The position numbers were made by a program, and so were the translations under genes. From Plectrocnemia conspersa (Eukaryota; Arthropoda; Insecta; Trichoptera; Polycentropodidae), in the NCBI GenBank assembly GCA_009617715.1, contig VTFK01000026.1, positions 620,001 to 684,000 on the forward strand: 64,000 nt of DNA, given 5' to 3'. The notes under the pieces were generated by a model. The model saw nothing but the letters and a program-made list of their open reading frames with translations, had not been told where the DNA came from and searched no databases. This document shows positions 12,071-22,860 of the stretch, piece by piece. Every line of letters begins with the position of its first letter. Position 1 is the first letter of the stretch.

Positions 12071-12088
12071 AGAAATTTCTCGAAATTC
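12071..12088. promoter_or_regulatory. heat-shock-element-like motif
   Basis: AGAAATTTCTCGAAATTC contains GAA-nn-TTC-nn-GAA in strict 5-bp phase, with a partial fourth unit. This is the HSF-binding arrangement known from heat-shock promoters. About 100 bp upstream, TTTCTCGAGAAA (about 11971) gives a further overlapping pair. No heat-shock gene is visible nearby, so relevance is inference. Confidence 0.25.
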
Positions 12089-12108
12089 AATACTCGCATT
12101 TGCCTCCT

Positions 12109-12128
12109 CCGTGTGTGTACACACACGG
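12109..12128. repeat. perfect 20-bp palindrome
   Basis: CCGTGTGTGTACACACACGG reads the same on both strands with no spacer. It includes a short GT/AC alternating (Z-DNA-prone) core. Confidence 0.85.
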
Positions 12129-12430
12129 GGCGAAAAAAGCGTCGCGCTATTTGCGAATGACAAAAATAGCCAAAAAAGTAGCTTAACGCCCCTTTTCCGT
12201 TTCTTTGTTGGCTCGGTGTCGAGGGGTCGAGCGTGAGTTTGGCTCTATGGCCGAGATCATCCGCTAGCGAAAACTTATTTCTCTTTAAGATTACACTGTT
12301 TTAGTGCCACCTATGCTACGGTAGAAATGTACCCCTATCGTCGTTCTAACATCTTAAAAATATATAGTGTTTAATTTATATGATTTTATAGGTCTATGAT
12401 GTTGTGAAATACGTGCCTCCGACTCGGTAA

Positions 12431-12882
12431 ATATTGGGGAAAAATAATTTGTTTTTATTATATTTTGTATCAAATTTCGTTCTTAAAATGTTTGGAAATC
12501 CTTCTTGATTATGGAATAACATCGTTTTTGTCAAAAATATAACTTAAATATAAACTAAATTACTTGCTGATTTGGTTAAAATTAAACATATTATAAAAAA
12601 TATCACATTTTGGTTCACTTTATTTGAAGTGTGAATACTATTTGAATTTACTTAATTATTAAATAAATATAATTTTAATTTTTGCTTTTACAAATAATAC
12701 ACATGTCTATTAAATATTCACATTTCTTCATATAAATGTTTGCGTAACATTAAAAAAATTTATGAACTTATATTTGTCATTAGATTAAACTAAAACTTGT
12801 TTTAATAAATAAAAAACAATAACGCTATTATTATTTTTTCTAAAAAATAACAATTATTATTATTTAGTCTTTCGTTAAAATT
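12431..12882. other. AT-rich non-coding stretch
   Basis: A/T-dominated with no feature recognised. Confidence 0.5.
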
Positions 12883-13000
12883 TGACAGACAAAGCCCAAT
12901 GCGTTTCAACGGGGTGAATTTGTAGTTTGTAAGGTCTCAGATTGGTAACCCAGAGGTCACAGGTTCGAGTCCCAGCAGCAGACTCGAATTTTTATTTATA
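12883..13000 (+). repeat. tRNA-derived SINE-like repeat, family 1, copy 2
   Basis: Carries AGGTCTCAGATTGGTAAC, a good Pol III B box GGTTCGAGTCC (12962-12972), CAGCAGCAGA (12973-12982) and TCGAATTTTTATTTATA (12984-13000). The same series is present on the minus strand at 1812-1960. The T-arm pairs poorly and no CCA-ready acceptor stem is visible, so this is a tRNA-derived retroposon, not a tRNA gene. Its first bases (CCCAATGCGT) match a short word shared with 22221 and 51532. Confidence 0.55.
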
Positions 13001-13027
13001 AAAATTCACTAATATTTACCGGCTTTA

Positions 13028-13107
13028 GCTGAGTGAATGAGAGTGAATGAGATATAAGGGCATGCTGACTGCATGCTCTTATCTCTCACTCACTCTCGTC
13101 ACTTAGC
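13028..13107 (+). other. long near-perfect hairpin, miRNA-precursor-like
   Basis: The left arm (13028-13065) and right arm (13071-13107) pair over 37 positions around a 5-nt TGACT loop. Read as RNA there are 35 base pairs (three G-U), two single mismatches and one bulged A. The stem ends at the loop in GCATGC on both sides. It begins 28 bp after the tail of the SINE-like repeat. The structure is read directly from sequence. Stem length suits an animal pre-miRNA, but the loop is very short and the arms contain a GAGTGAATGA direct repeat, so a fold-back repeat is equally possible. The mature arms match no miRNA I recognise. The plus strand is arbitrary. Confidence 0.7.
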
Positions 13108-13427
13108 ACGCGAGCGATCGAGAGGGAAATAATCTCACCGCACGCACCTGATATACATACATATATAGGTAAAAAATATAAAGATATAGTTTGCGTCTGC
13201 CGTAAGGTAATTTTATGTAACTAAATTTATCAATAAAAAAATACATTGAAAAAAAATAGAGCAATCAATTCATAAAAATAACTACTTAATTCATTTTTTT
13301 AAAAAACTTTTGTAGCGATTTGATTTAAAAAAAATCAATAATTTTAATTAAAAATTTTAAAGCAAAATTTTTAATTCAAAGCTAAAAGGAAAAAAAATAA
13401 TTTATTTATTTTAAAATGAATTAAATA

Positions 13428-13481
13428 GCATATTTGCAGCAATTAATAACTAAAGCATATTTACAGCAATTAAAAACTAAG
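13428..13481. repeat. two-copy 27-bp tandem repeat
   Basis: GCATATTTGCAGCAATTAAT followed by AACTAAA (13428-13454) is repeated directly at 13455-13481 with two substitutions visible. A small local duplication. Confidence 0.8.
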
Positions 13482-13589
13482 GTTATAATTATATAATTAT
13501 ATAAGTGGCTTAAGGCACTTTCATGTATACAGATATTAATGTACATCACTATAGTTTATAATACAAAATTAAGAAATGTCAAAAAAGAC

Positions 13590-14370
13590 AAAATAACTTT
13601 TTCCAGACGACAGGTGTTGTAAAACTCTAAGCACTTGCAGACTTTTCATTATCACCGTGTTGATACAGCAACACGTACATAGAACATTTTCAAATCTATG
13701 TATATGTATATATTATATTTACTTACGTTCTTTGAAAATTTATTTTACGTATTATACCTGTGTATGCTTCGAGATTTTTTTCGGCTATATTTCACGGTAT
13801 TAATAAGATTGCGCGTAACGTCAGGTCATTTGTCGTTTGTCGTCGTTATAAAAAGAACCTGTTACTCTTTGGCCTGCGGTAGGAGAGTGGGATACTTTCA
13901 GCATCTGAGCCGTGGCAAAAATTAATATAGGAGAAAAATCTAAGACCGCAAAAAAGCCGCTCGTCGCCGACGAGGTTTTCTTTTAAAAGGCAATTCCGCG
14001 GTAAATTTGATACAACTTGTTGACTTTCCTCTCGAAAAGAAAAATACGAACACGCCCGCTTCTTTATTAGGAACTACTACTTTGAAGAGCGGGCTCTAAC
14101 ACGGAAAACCGTTTACCATCCCTCTCTCGATTATCCTCTCCACATCCCCCACGTGCTTTATAACCCACCCAGACACCGACACGTAGCTAAATAAGGGAAA
14201 AACTGTGACTCCCTGAAAATCTTACGAAATTTTCGTATACACGTCTGATACGAAAAATACACATAATGCGGGCGCCGCAAATTTTGCAATACGACGGCTT
14301 TGCTTCAATGTGTTTTTTTTTGCGTCGTTCAGATAAGCACATAGGACGCCACACACACGCATATAAATAA
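13590..14370. other. large GC-richer block
   Basis: About 780 bp of raised G+C with a pyrimidine-rich stretch (CATCCCTCTCTCGATTATCC near 14117), a CACGTG core near 14151 and CTTTATAACCC just after it. Open frames of 75 and 64 codons on opposite strands have no recognised domains. A promoter or enhancer-like block by composition; no strong core promoter. Confidence 0.3.
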
Positions 14371-15560
14371 AGCATGTTCACATAAATATAATATATTTAT
14401 CTTTATATATTTAAATTTGATAAGCAATGCTAATATAAAATAAATAAAATATGAAATTTAGAAATTACTCGTATGTAAAAAAACCAGATTGTAAGAATTA
14501 TTAATACCTAGTCGTATCTAGATGATATTAGAAGTAAACATAAAAGCAATATATTTATTTCTCGAATTAAACCTAACCTTACTTCATTGAGTTTGTATAT
14601 ATATTATATTTATACTGTAAATTAAAATATAAAAGCTTTTAAGTTTAAAGTCTTTGAAAAGCTATGCAAAAATCTAAGTCAAGTATCCTAAATCTTACTA
14701 GATTTTTTACAAAGTAGTATATAAATTTCGCAAAACTTTCTTATATAATAATTTATTCAAATGAAAAATTATTTACTTATCCTAAATGATAACGAATTGT
14801 TAAAATATTGTTGCTTTGTAATAAAAACAGGCTAATAGATAATGATGCCTGAGATCAAAATTGCTGTATTTTTTTAATAAAATTAAACAACATAAAAATA
14901 GAGATTTCTGCAATACATAAAATTCATTTTTTATACATTTCATTTGCCATAAAACAATTTTTTTACTCCAGATTTGAGACAATATTTACAATTTCAGTAA
15001 TCAGTTTTAGTAATATTATTAACTACAAAATTAAGTTATTAGGTTAATGGATATGTTTTACCAATTTGTTATGCTATTTATATTAGATGTATTTTACTAT
15101 TCAGTAAATAAAATATTAAATATCTTAATTTTATATTAGACTATAAAATACAAATAAAAGCTATCGTAACAATCAAATAAAACTATAACGTGTACAATAA
15201 AAATGCGAAAAAACTTTGACAAACGCAGTAGTATTTTTGACAATATATTCTTGGATTATTCATTGACTTATAAACTAAAATTTCAAAAAAAAATAGTAAA
15301 AATAATAAATTGTTTTTAAGCGTTTTTTCTAATACATTTACATTTTTTATAACAAATTGACTGAATAAAATTGATTCAGCATTGAAAGCAAAATAAATAA
15401 AAAGTTATCTTAAATTAAAGAGATATGAAAGTTTCTTAATATAATATAACTAAATAATTACCGTAAAAAAATAATGTTTTTGCAAATACTCCTTACTCCT
15501 TCAAGAGAATAGGTTCGGTGATGTTTCAATAATAATAAGCAATATTTTAAACCGTTAATT
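14371..15560. other. AT-rich non-coding stretch
   Basis: Mostly A/T with no recognised repeat or gene. Confidence 0.5.
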
Positions 15561-15962
15561 AACCATTTTTGCTCTGTGGTCCGCTCTGCGAGTTTCATTT
15601 TTTTCTTTGGTCCTCCTAATTCTAATGGTTATAATAAGTTATTGATTTTTTTAAATATTTTTAATTTATTTTACTTTGACAGTGCGGAGAAAAACGGCTA
15701 GCTTAGACTTTGTTTTCTTTGGATTGGATTATTAAAAATATTTTAAATAAAAATAAAAATAAATTATGGAAGGCAAAACATTAAAAAATGAATGTTCTTG
15801 CAACAAAGCGAGTGTTCCTACTGAGACGGCGACGGCATGATTTTATTGCTTTTGACGTGAATTTTTGACTTCTGAGAAGGGATAATTGTTTTTCAAGGGA
15901 AAAATTCGGTTTAAATGTTTTTTATTCGATTCTCACTCGTAATATTGTTATTAAAAGTATTT

Positions 15963-15987
15963 AAATCGTGCCGCGATGGCACGATTT
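15963..15987. repeat. 10-bp perfect-stem hairpin
   Basis: AAATCGTGCC (15963-15972), loop GCGAT, GGCACGATTT (15978-15987), followed by a T-rich run. It lies in a mixed block (15570-15900) without coding frames. TGGCAACACTGAG follows about 30 bp later at 16021. Confidence 0.75.
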
Positions 15988-16234
15988 TATTTATTTTGTC
16001 TGGACTGGAAATTCACTATATGGCAACACTGAGCAGCAAAGAAAACACTACTAACTAACAGGTAAATATTATGAGTAAATATTTTTAATAAATATTTCGC
16101 ATAAAATATGATTTCAAAAAAGATGTCACAACGGTGGCTAATTTTGATATTTATTTGTAGCATAGAAAGGGTCAACTCGTACTTATTAGTATTTATTCAA
16201 GAAATTATATTATGATGGTAAAAAATATATCAAA

Positions 16235-16320
16235 TGCCATTTTTATCATTAGGCCCGAAATCATTGTTTTCCCCAGGGCCCGGGTTCGATCTTGGCGGCC
16301 CTGTCCTTACCAAAAACATA
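16235..16320 (+). repeat. tRNA-like fragment with B box and GGCC-rich hairpin
   Basis: CCCGGGTTCGATCTT contains a B-box-like GGGTTCGATC near 16278. It is enclosed by CAGGGCC and GGCCCTG, a perfect 7-bp inverted repeat. Upstream sequence gives only a poor A box. I infer a remnant of a tRNA-derived repeat; no second copy of this exact type was found in the window. Confidence 0.3.
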
Positions 16321-16539
16321 TAGTACAAGTTAGTGATGAATTTGTGCAACAGTTTCTTCTTTTATTCGATTATATAACGTCATACATACACTAGCAAAAA
16401 TTATAATGTTGCAACTTATCATAACTTTCCAAATAATCCACACGATTACCACGTTACTCATTTTTTATTATTGATTTTAGAATCTTCTTAGTAAATACAA
16501 TGCAATATATTATTCTTATATGGTTATATCTGATGATAC

Positions 16540-17400
16540 AAATCGCCTTATATAGCTCATTTCTAAACGCGCACATTGTACGAACGTCTCGCAGCGACAA
16601 TAACGATAACTATATAGACGCAACGGGTAGTGGCACCAGACCCATTGAAACTTCCATCATTGGAGACATATGACGAGGCGTCTAGATGCCCTTAGCTGCC
16701 GCCTTTAAAACACTGCAATTGCGACAGTATGTGCGTGCAGCCGGCAAAACAGGCCATCGTTTGTTTCTCCCCCAGCAAATAATTCATTCGAATAGGATCG
16801 TTAAGGAGTTATCACCGCAATATATGCGCCTCCAGACTGTAGGCTGGTTTTTTGAGTAGCCCACTCGAATCCGACTCGCATTATTTATTGCCGTGCACCG
16901 AGCCGACCGCCACCCCTTTAGGCTGCTTGCACCCCCACGGCCGTGTTAACAAATTCCATTTTGTTGCATGAACTTTTTCGTGTAGCCCTCGAAAGCGACA
17001 GCGTTGCCAAAAGCACGCGCGCGAGAGTTAATTACGATCGTGCCTTGTTATACCTGCCATTCTCTATTGTTTTTTTGTTGCCCAGCGTTTGTCTTTTGCT
17101 ATTTTAATAATTCGGCGCAACAATGGAAATCAGCGTTTTAATTGTGCGCCAGACGGGGGTGCTACCAACACGTTTGTTCGACAGTGGAAATGACATCTGC
17201 GTCTTGAGCCCCATTTCGTTTATATGTTTGAAGAAAAACATCTTATTCGTTGTTCGCAAAGAGATTGCTTCTTGTAGAACGCACTGAAGTGATTATGCTC
17301 TAAGGCTCTTGGGGCTGATATGATACAACTATACCAAATTACACCCAGATATCAAATGCTTATTTAAAGCGCATTTGTGTATCACCGTCCTCTTCAAAAA
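16540..17400. other. largest contiguous GC-richer block of the first 20 kb
   Basis: About 860 bp of raised G+C without a frame longer than 60 codons. It includes CACCGAGCCGACCGCCACCC, CACGCGCGCGAGAG and homeodomain-type AATTA cores (TTAATTACGATCG near 17031, AATAATTCATTCG). The pattern of scattered AATTA cores in a non-coding GC-richer island is common in developmental enhancers. That reading is inference and needs cross-species alignment. Confidence 0.35.
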
Positions 17401-17663
17401 AATGTGAAACTATTTATTTTATTATTATGTAATGGAAAAATTACAACAATATAGCATACAAATAAATATGTTCCAAAGTTAAACTGATTAAGACAGAGAA
17501 GCTAAGATCTCTGAAATGGAAACAAAATTATATGCTCATAACATTGAAGACTAATTGATCAAAACCAGATTCGCAAAACTCATATATAACCAAAATAAAA
17601 GCAATACTAAATCATTAATAAATAATAAATTGCAAGGGCCATGACTTTAAACCAGTTTGTAAT

Positions 17664-17696
17664 CGGCCGGCGTGTGGATTAATTGACCGCCGGCCG
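17664..17696. repeat. GC-rich hairpin
   Basis: CGGCCGGCG (17664-17672) and CGCCGGCCG (17688-17696) form a perfect 9-bp all-G/C stem with a 15-nt loop. It is conspicuous in an AT-rich surrounding. Confidence 0.75.
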
Positions 17697-18003
17697 TAAG
17701 TCACAACTCACAACCCAAAACGCGCAGTCTTTGAACTTCACTGCTGAACAACTGATTTTTAATTATTTTATATTGATATTTCTGTGCTTAGAAGATGATT
17801 TTTGCCACACGTGTAAAAAAGTGTATTTTAAAAATATGCACATATAAATATAAGACTGTTTCAAGTGTCCAAATTTTAACAAAAAATTGTGAAATAAGAT
17901 CTTCGTTGTAAATATTTTTTATTTTATTTTACGCAAAGTATTTGTATTTTTTATTTTTCATGTACTATTTGCAATCAAACATTTTTTTATGCTCCTATGA
18001 ATT

Positions 18004-18360
18004 ATGGTGTCAACAAAAGATTTACGTATCCTTTTTTCGTACGAGTTCAAACTGAGACAAAACATGGTGCAGGCTATAAGAAATATCAGTTTTGAATTTG
18101 GCAAGGGTATTGTTAGGCAAAGAACTGTTAAGCGTAGATTCGAAAAATTATGTAATGGCGAAGTTCACCTTGAAAATAAATTTGGTTGAATTCCTTTATT
18201 TGCTGTTGTTGGAAAAGATTGGGAAAAAATTGTTAAAGCGAATCCACAAACGATTGTTAAAAGGTTTTACAAATTTGGATAACATAGGTGTAGGTACAGC
18301 ATGAACTGAACAAAAGGCAAACAGCAATGTTTTCATGACTTCTTCATTAGTTCTCAAAAA
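18004..18360 (+). pseudogene. mariner-type transposase N-terminal relic
   Basis: Frame +1 from 18004 reads through helix-turn-helix sequence typical of mariner/SETMAR-type transposases. Recognisable pieces are an LFSYEFKLRQN-like start, IRNISFEFGKG, RTVKRRFEKLCNGEVHLENK, then KIVKANPQTIVKRF and KGKQQCFHDFFISSQ. These correspond to the paired-type DNA-binding region and the segment before the catalytic domain. The frame is kept throughout, but there are stops at 18187 (TGA), 18280 (TAA), 18307 (TGA) and 18361 (TAA). Part of the region between ANPQT and the HELNE-like segment is missing. The DD34D catalytic part and both TIRs are not seen, so this is a truncated, dead copy. Tc1-type is unlikely given the RRFEK/LENK spacing. 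Confidence 0.75.
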
Positions 18361-18390
18361 TAATTAGAATTATTTTTATTATCTATTATG

Positions 18391-18560
18391 AAATAGTTAA
18401 GACCTAAAATGGGTTTTAATATAGACCTTAGTATTTTTTTAATTTCTATATTGTCTGAAAGATTGGAATTAGTGATTATTATTTATTTATAATTTCGATC
18501 GATCAACACAGAATAGGTTTACTTTGATTTTTCTAATCTAAGGGATGAAAATCATGATTT
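18391..18560 (+). repeat. SINE-like repeat, family 3, copy 1
   Basis: Aligns along its length to 28130-28306. Shared blocks in order: ATGGG(G)TT..AAT (a decayed B box here), ACCTTAGTATTTTTTTA, ATTAGTGAT, TCGATCAWCACWGAWTAGG, TTGATTTTTCTAAT and GGAT. The other copy keeps an intact GGTTCGAATCC B box, so the family is probably tRNA-derived. It starts about 30 bp after the end of the mariner relic. Confidence 0.55.
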
Positions 18561-19560
18561 ATTGGGGCGTACATTTTGGTATTTAAAATTATCTAATAAT
18601 GAGCTACTTCAGCTCATAGTGAATGTGGTCAGGTGGTAAACAGGTGGTCGTATTGTATAATTTAAATGTTTTTTTTATCTATTAACTTGGGTCATTTTGA
18701 TAGTCCATATTTTTTTTAATAGATTAGTTGACTATTTTACATTAATTAATTCTGTCAAATCTTTGATTTTAATAAAAGAAGCAAAATCAATTTAATTTGA
18801 TAAAACCTAGAAAAAATCGAATCTAACCTCATTCTTATGCATATGATTAGAATTGATTAACTTTTATCTTAAACCTGAACTAATCAGTTAATAAAAAAAA
18901 GCCGGAGTACACTTTTAAAATTGGGACGTAAATCTTAAATTGCATCTCTACTGTAGACACTACAAATCGTGAAATTTGCTTATTTATACACTTATATGCA
19001 ATATTTTGAGCTTTATAGTTAGAAAAGTTAATGAAGATATCAATTTATCTATATTATAATATTTTTTTATTACAAAGTGTTGTTTTTTAAGCTACCGTTT
19101 ATATTATTTTTGCAACAATTTGTAAAAGTTTTTTTGTTTATATTATACATTCAAATAAAAAAAGTAATATCTTTACTCGACGAGAAACCATAAATAAAGA
19201 CGAAAGTAGAATACAGAAAAGAACTTATTTTGGGTTTAAAACTCAAAAGTTAAACGTTAAGGTATGAGATCAGAGCTACCAGCTTTAAGCTTTTTATTTT
19301 AAGATTAGAACTCGGAAAACTAGGTGACTGAAAGTTAAATTGCTGATTAAAGCTTCGAGAATTTAACTCTTCTTAAGCTTAACGTTTAGTACTTAGTCAA
19401 TCCTCGTAAACACGACATTGTATCTTGTCACAGTAATTACGGTTTACTTTACCTTTATATTTTGTGTTTATAGATAAGATGTGCTTTGAGAGTAGCATGT
19501 GATATTTTTTAATGTATCAAGTGTTTCTAGATAATGAATTATTAAATTCGATACGGTTAC
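18561..19560. other. AT-rich non-coding stretch
   Basis: A/T-dominated. A short G-rich patch (GGTCAGGTGGTAAACAGGTGG) occurs near 18627. A mixed patch lies at 19160-19480. No gene recognised. Confidence 0.45.
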
Positions 19561-20080
19561 AAATTTTCGCCGTGCATCATTACGAAATCAAAACCAATCC
19601 CTATAAAACCATTCTATACGATGAAAGAGTGTATGGCTTTGAATAAGTGATCAGATCAGATCGAACGACGTACTCAGGGGCTTATATGACCTCATATTCC
19701 CAGCGAGTGTGCGTAGACGTAGACGACGCGTTTTTGCGCTTAAAGTTATAAACTTTACGCCGGCGGCGTTATCCTAAAAGGCAAAAGATGTAAAAATTGC
19801 CATGTTTGGCAGTAATGGTCATCCTAAATTAACGCCGGCGTCTCACTCTCGCCCGCACGACCCTCTTCTTTTCCTGTTTCTTCGTCATACGCCTGGAGCT
19901 GGGGCGCGGCTCGTATGACTTATGTAAGACACATTCCGGCCAAGTAGAAGACTGCTGAATAAAACTGACCAGGGGCGGCGCGGGGCGGTATTAAATTTTC
20001 AGTCGCAGCCCCTTTCACAAAAAAAAAGGTGGCGGTTGGCGAACAACGAGATTTTAAACATTGATGTGTTATAGAATTAG
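19561..20080. other. GC-richer block
   Basis: Includes GATCAGATCAGATCG near 19650, GTAGACGTAGACGACGCG near 19714, GCCGGCGGCG and AGGGGCGGCGCGGGGCGG near 19972. The last is among the most GC-rich words in the first half. No frame above 60 codons. Candidate regulatory block by composition. Confidence 0.3.
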
Positions 20081-20880
20081 CATATTAAAACCGTATCTAC
20101 CACGAAAAATATATAATGATATTCTATAGTCTGTTTCAATTTGTGTGTTCAGTAGTTAGTGTTATGCATAACACACATCACTAGCTAGACAAATATTCAA
20201 ATAACAAATAGCTAAAAAACAGGTTAATATATAAAGATTTTAAAAATTTAAACGATAGAATTGAAGTCCCTAATTATATTGTTTTTATTTTTTAAACTAA
20301 TTTATAAATTAAAATATGACTTATGTTATATTTTATGGATCATTTAACCTTTAAGGCTTTTTAGTTTTATAGGCATGAACTGAAATTTTTTTTTTTTAAT
20401 ATTTTTTAATTACAAGGGACATATATATGTTGAGATGGTTTTGACTTAATTTTAATATTTCAATTCATTTGCTTGGTTGTATTGGAATTAAATTTATAAA
20501 ATATTATTATATAGTTAATATAGTAATACAAAATACACATACAATTCATGATTATTTAATAATCAATCGTACTATATCATACCGCGTTAGAATTAAACCA
20601 CAGATATTTAAATTATGCATTTTGGTTATAACTGAGTTATTGACTTGCATACATATATGAATTATACATGATGTTAGAGTATATATCTATGTGCATATAT
20701 CATATTAAATTAAATTATTGCCTAATAATTGTCCATTATTATTAATGCTAGATGTGTAAATAGAGCATATATTGTAATTAAAGACATCATATTATTAAAT
20801 AATTTTAATTTTAAATAATATATTTTTTCTACATTTAAAACTGTTTCAATTTTTTTTTAAATATTTATATATTTGTCATT
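20081..20880. other. AT-rich non-coding stretch
   Basis: Long T-rich and A-rich runs. The 63-codon frame at 20469-20660 has no recognised motif. Confidence 0.5.
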
Positions 20881-21260
20881 GACACGCACACCCCTGAAAA
20901 ATAATCCACGTAACCTTGGCTCTCATAAGTCGTAAAGTTTTCCGAGATGTGTGCCTTCTTTACCTGTACCTACATCCTCCACACCTGTTTCGTTAGGGGG
21001 ATGAGCGGGCGAGGGAACAAATTGCAAAGGTTGAGGCGGGGTAAGTGTCTTAACGAAATACATTTTCCGTCACAGTTTTATCATTTCATTTTTGACGTGC
21101 ACGTTTTCTACGGTTTTCCGCGGTGAAATTTTATTTTTGTCTAGTCCAATTCAGACGGAGCCGTTATTATTATGCTTTTTTTCATTTTCTTACAAAACTG
21201 ATTTATCTTATAACTCGCCTGGCTTTACCCGTTGCGTTGGGTTGAAACGTTCAAAAAGTT
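20881..21260. other. GC-richer block
   Basis: Raised G+C, with GGGGGATGAGCGGGCGAGG near 20995 and TGACGTGCACGTTTTC near 21093. No coding frame and no repeat similarity seen. Confidence 0.3.
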
Positions 21261-22860
21261 GACGTAATTTACTTTGTCCGTTTTGACAATTTTAATTAAA
21301 GAATTAATTATGCGAGTATTAAATATTATGTAAAACATAGAATGATCGAATTATTTTATTTTAGTGTCATTGAGATCTATAAATAAATGAATAAAGAGAT
21401 GAACATTTTTTTTATTTGAAAATTAAAAAAAAATGTTTCTTTTTTCTATCTATGCATATTATATCATATTGTTTATAATTAAATGTATGTATTTTTAATT
21501 AAAGATTGCTACTCTTACAGATTTACTTAAAGAATTTGTGATATACCTACATGTAGTGTATCTTCTTGATAACAATGCAAAATAATATTTAATCATTTCA
21601 AGAAATTTAAAGGTTACTAAAAAAATCTCATTAAATGTATTTTTTAAGTGAAAATTAAATTTATATTAGCTGTAATTTAAAAAAAATTGTTTAATCTGTA
21701 AAATTCACAGCTGCATTCAGAGCAGGTAGTAAGAAAGGAGGCAGGGACTTCAATTAACAGTCGTAAATATTGTTTGACAATATATGTTATATGACTGATT
21801 CCAGAAAATACGATTAGTAAACGTTTCATTTTGCCTTCTTCGAACATTTGTTCTTCAGCTTAATTAAATAAAAGTCGATCTATTCATGTAAATGTTATTA
21901 AATGACATTTACATTAATACAATCATGTAAATGTAATTATATTACTAAATCATATGACAAGATGTCATTTTTGCAATATACGAGAGAAAATATCAAATGA
22001 TGAAAAGTGACCTTTAATTAAACATGCATTAAATAATTTAGTCAGAATATTAATAGTGTCGCATATAATATTTTTTTAATAAAATTATAATGTTTTATTA
22101 TTTTTAGCGTTATATAAACTGTAATATAAATTGTATGCATGAATATAGATTCAAATTATTGTAAATTAAATTAGTAACAAGATTTTTCATATTGTTTAAT
22201 TATTTAAGTACATCGTGACCTAACAGCTTACCCCAATGCGTCACGATGGTTGAATATATTTACATATATATAACGTAAATTCAAATGTGTATACTATAAT
22301 AATATAAACTCATACTCTATATTACATATATTTTTTCACATCTAAAAGTGCAATAAATTCCTTATTTTATGAAAAATAAAAAACATTGAAAAAAATGTCA
22401 CTATGCATAAACATATTATTTACCACAATATTAATCCGTGAGATTGAAAAATATAGAAAAATATAATCTGGGATGATCGTACAGAATTAAAATAATATAA
22501 TAATCACTCGTTAAAATAAAAAAAAAAACAGTAAGATCCATATGGGATTTAAGTCTAAGTCCTTTAGATATAAGTGATCGTCTTATGCCACTGGTTTATC
22601 GTGCTGGTTATATTATGTATATACATATAAATCACATCTTAACTTTATCTTTTTAGATCAAATTTTCATAAAGCAACCCTTACCGAAAAAAATTGGTGCG
22701 TATGTTTGTCTACTCTTTATGAAAAACTGTTTATTGATCTATGTATATATGAAAGTGAATATAATATATGCCTTACAGGTTTATTTGAATTAATTTTTAA
22801 TGTTAATACTGTTTACTTTCTATTCTGTTTATGTCTTTGCAATTATGCGAGAGCATGATT
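21261..22860. other. AT-rich non-coding stretch
   Basis: A/T-dominated. Holds one copy of a short repeat word (22221-22256, listed separately). No gene recognised. Confidence 0.45.
22221..22256. repeat. short repeat word, family 4, copy 1
   Basis: TAACAGCTTACCCCAATGCG continued by TCACGATGGTTGAAT closely matches 51532-51567 (AACAGGTTACTCCAATACG and TCACGATGATCAAAT). Weaker matches are at about 1589-1622 and 12883-12912, the latter joined to the family-1 SINE-like repeat. It may be a fragment of a longer dispersed repeat. Confidence 0.45.

Larger units (their letters stand above)
12050..12430. other. GC-richer block with dense palindromes
   Basis: Raised G+C block that opens with a heat-shock-element-like motif and a perfect 20-bp palindrome, both listed separately. 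It continues through GCGTCGCGCTATTTGCG and GGCTCGGTGTCGAGGGG to 12430. No coding frame. Confidence 0.3.

Noticed and set aside
12962..12972. Functional tRNA gene suggested by a good B box
   Set aside because: T-arm and acceptor stem do not pair, and the same sequence with the same non-tRNA tail recurs at 1812-1960, so it is a SINE-like repeat.
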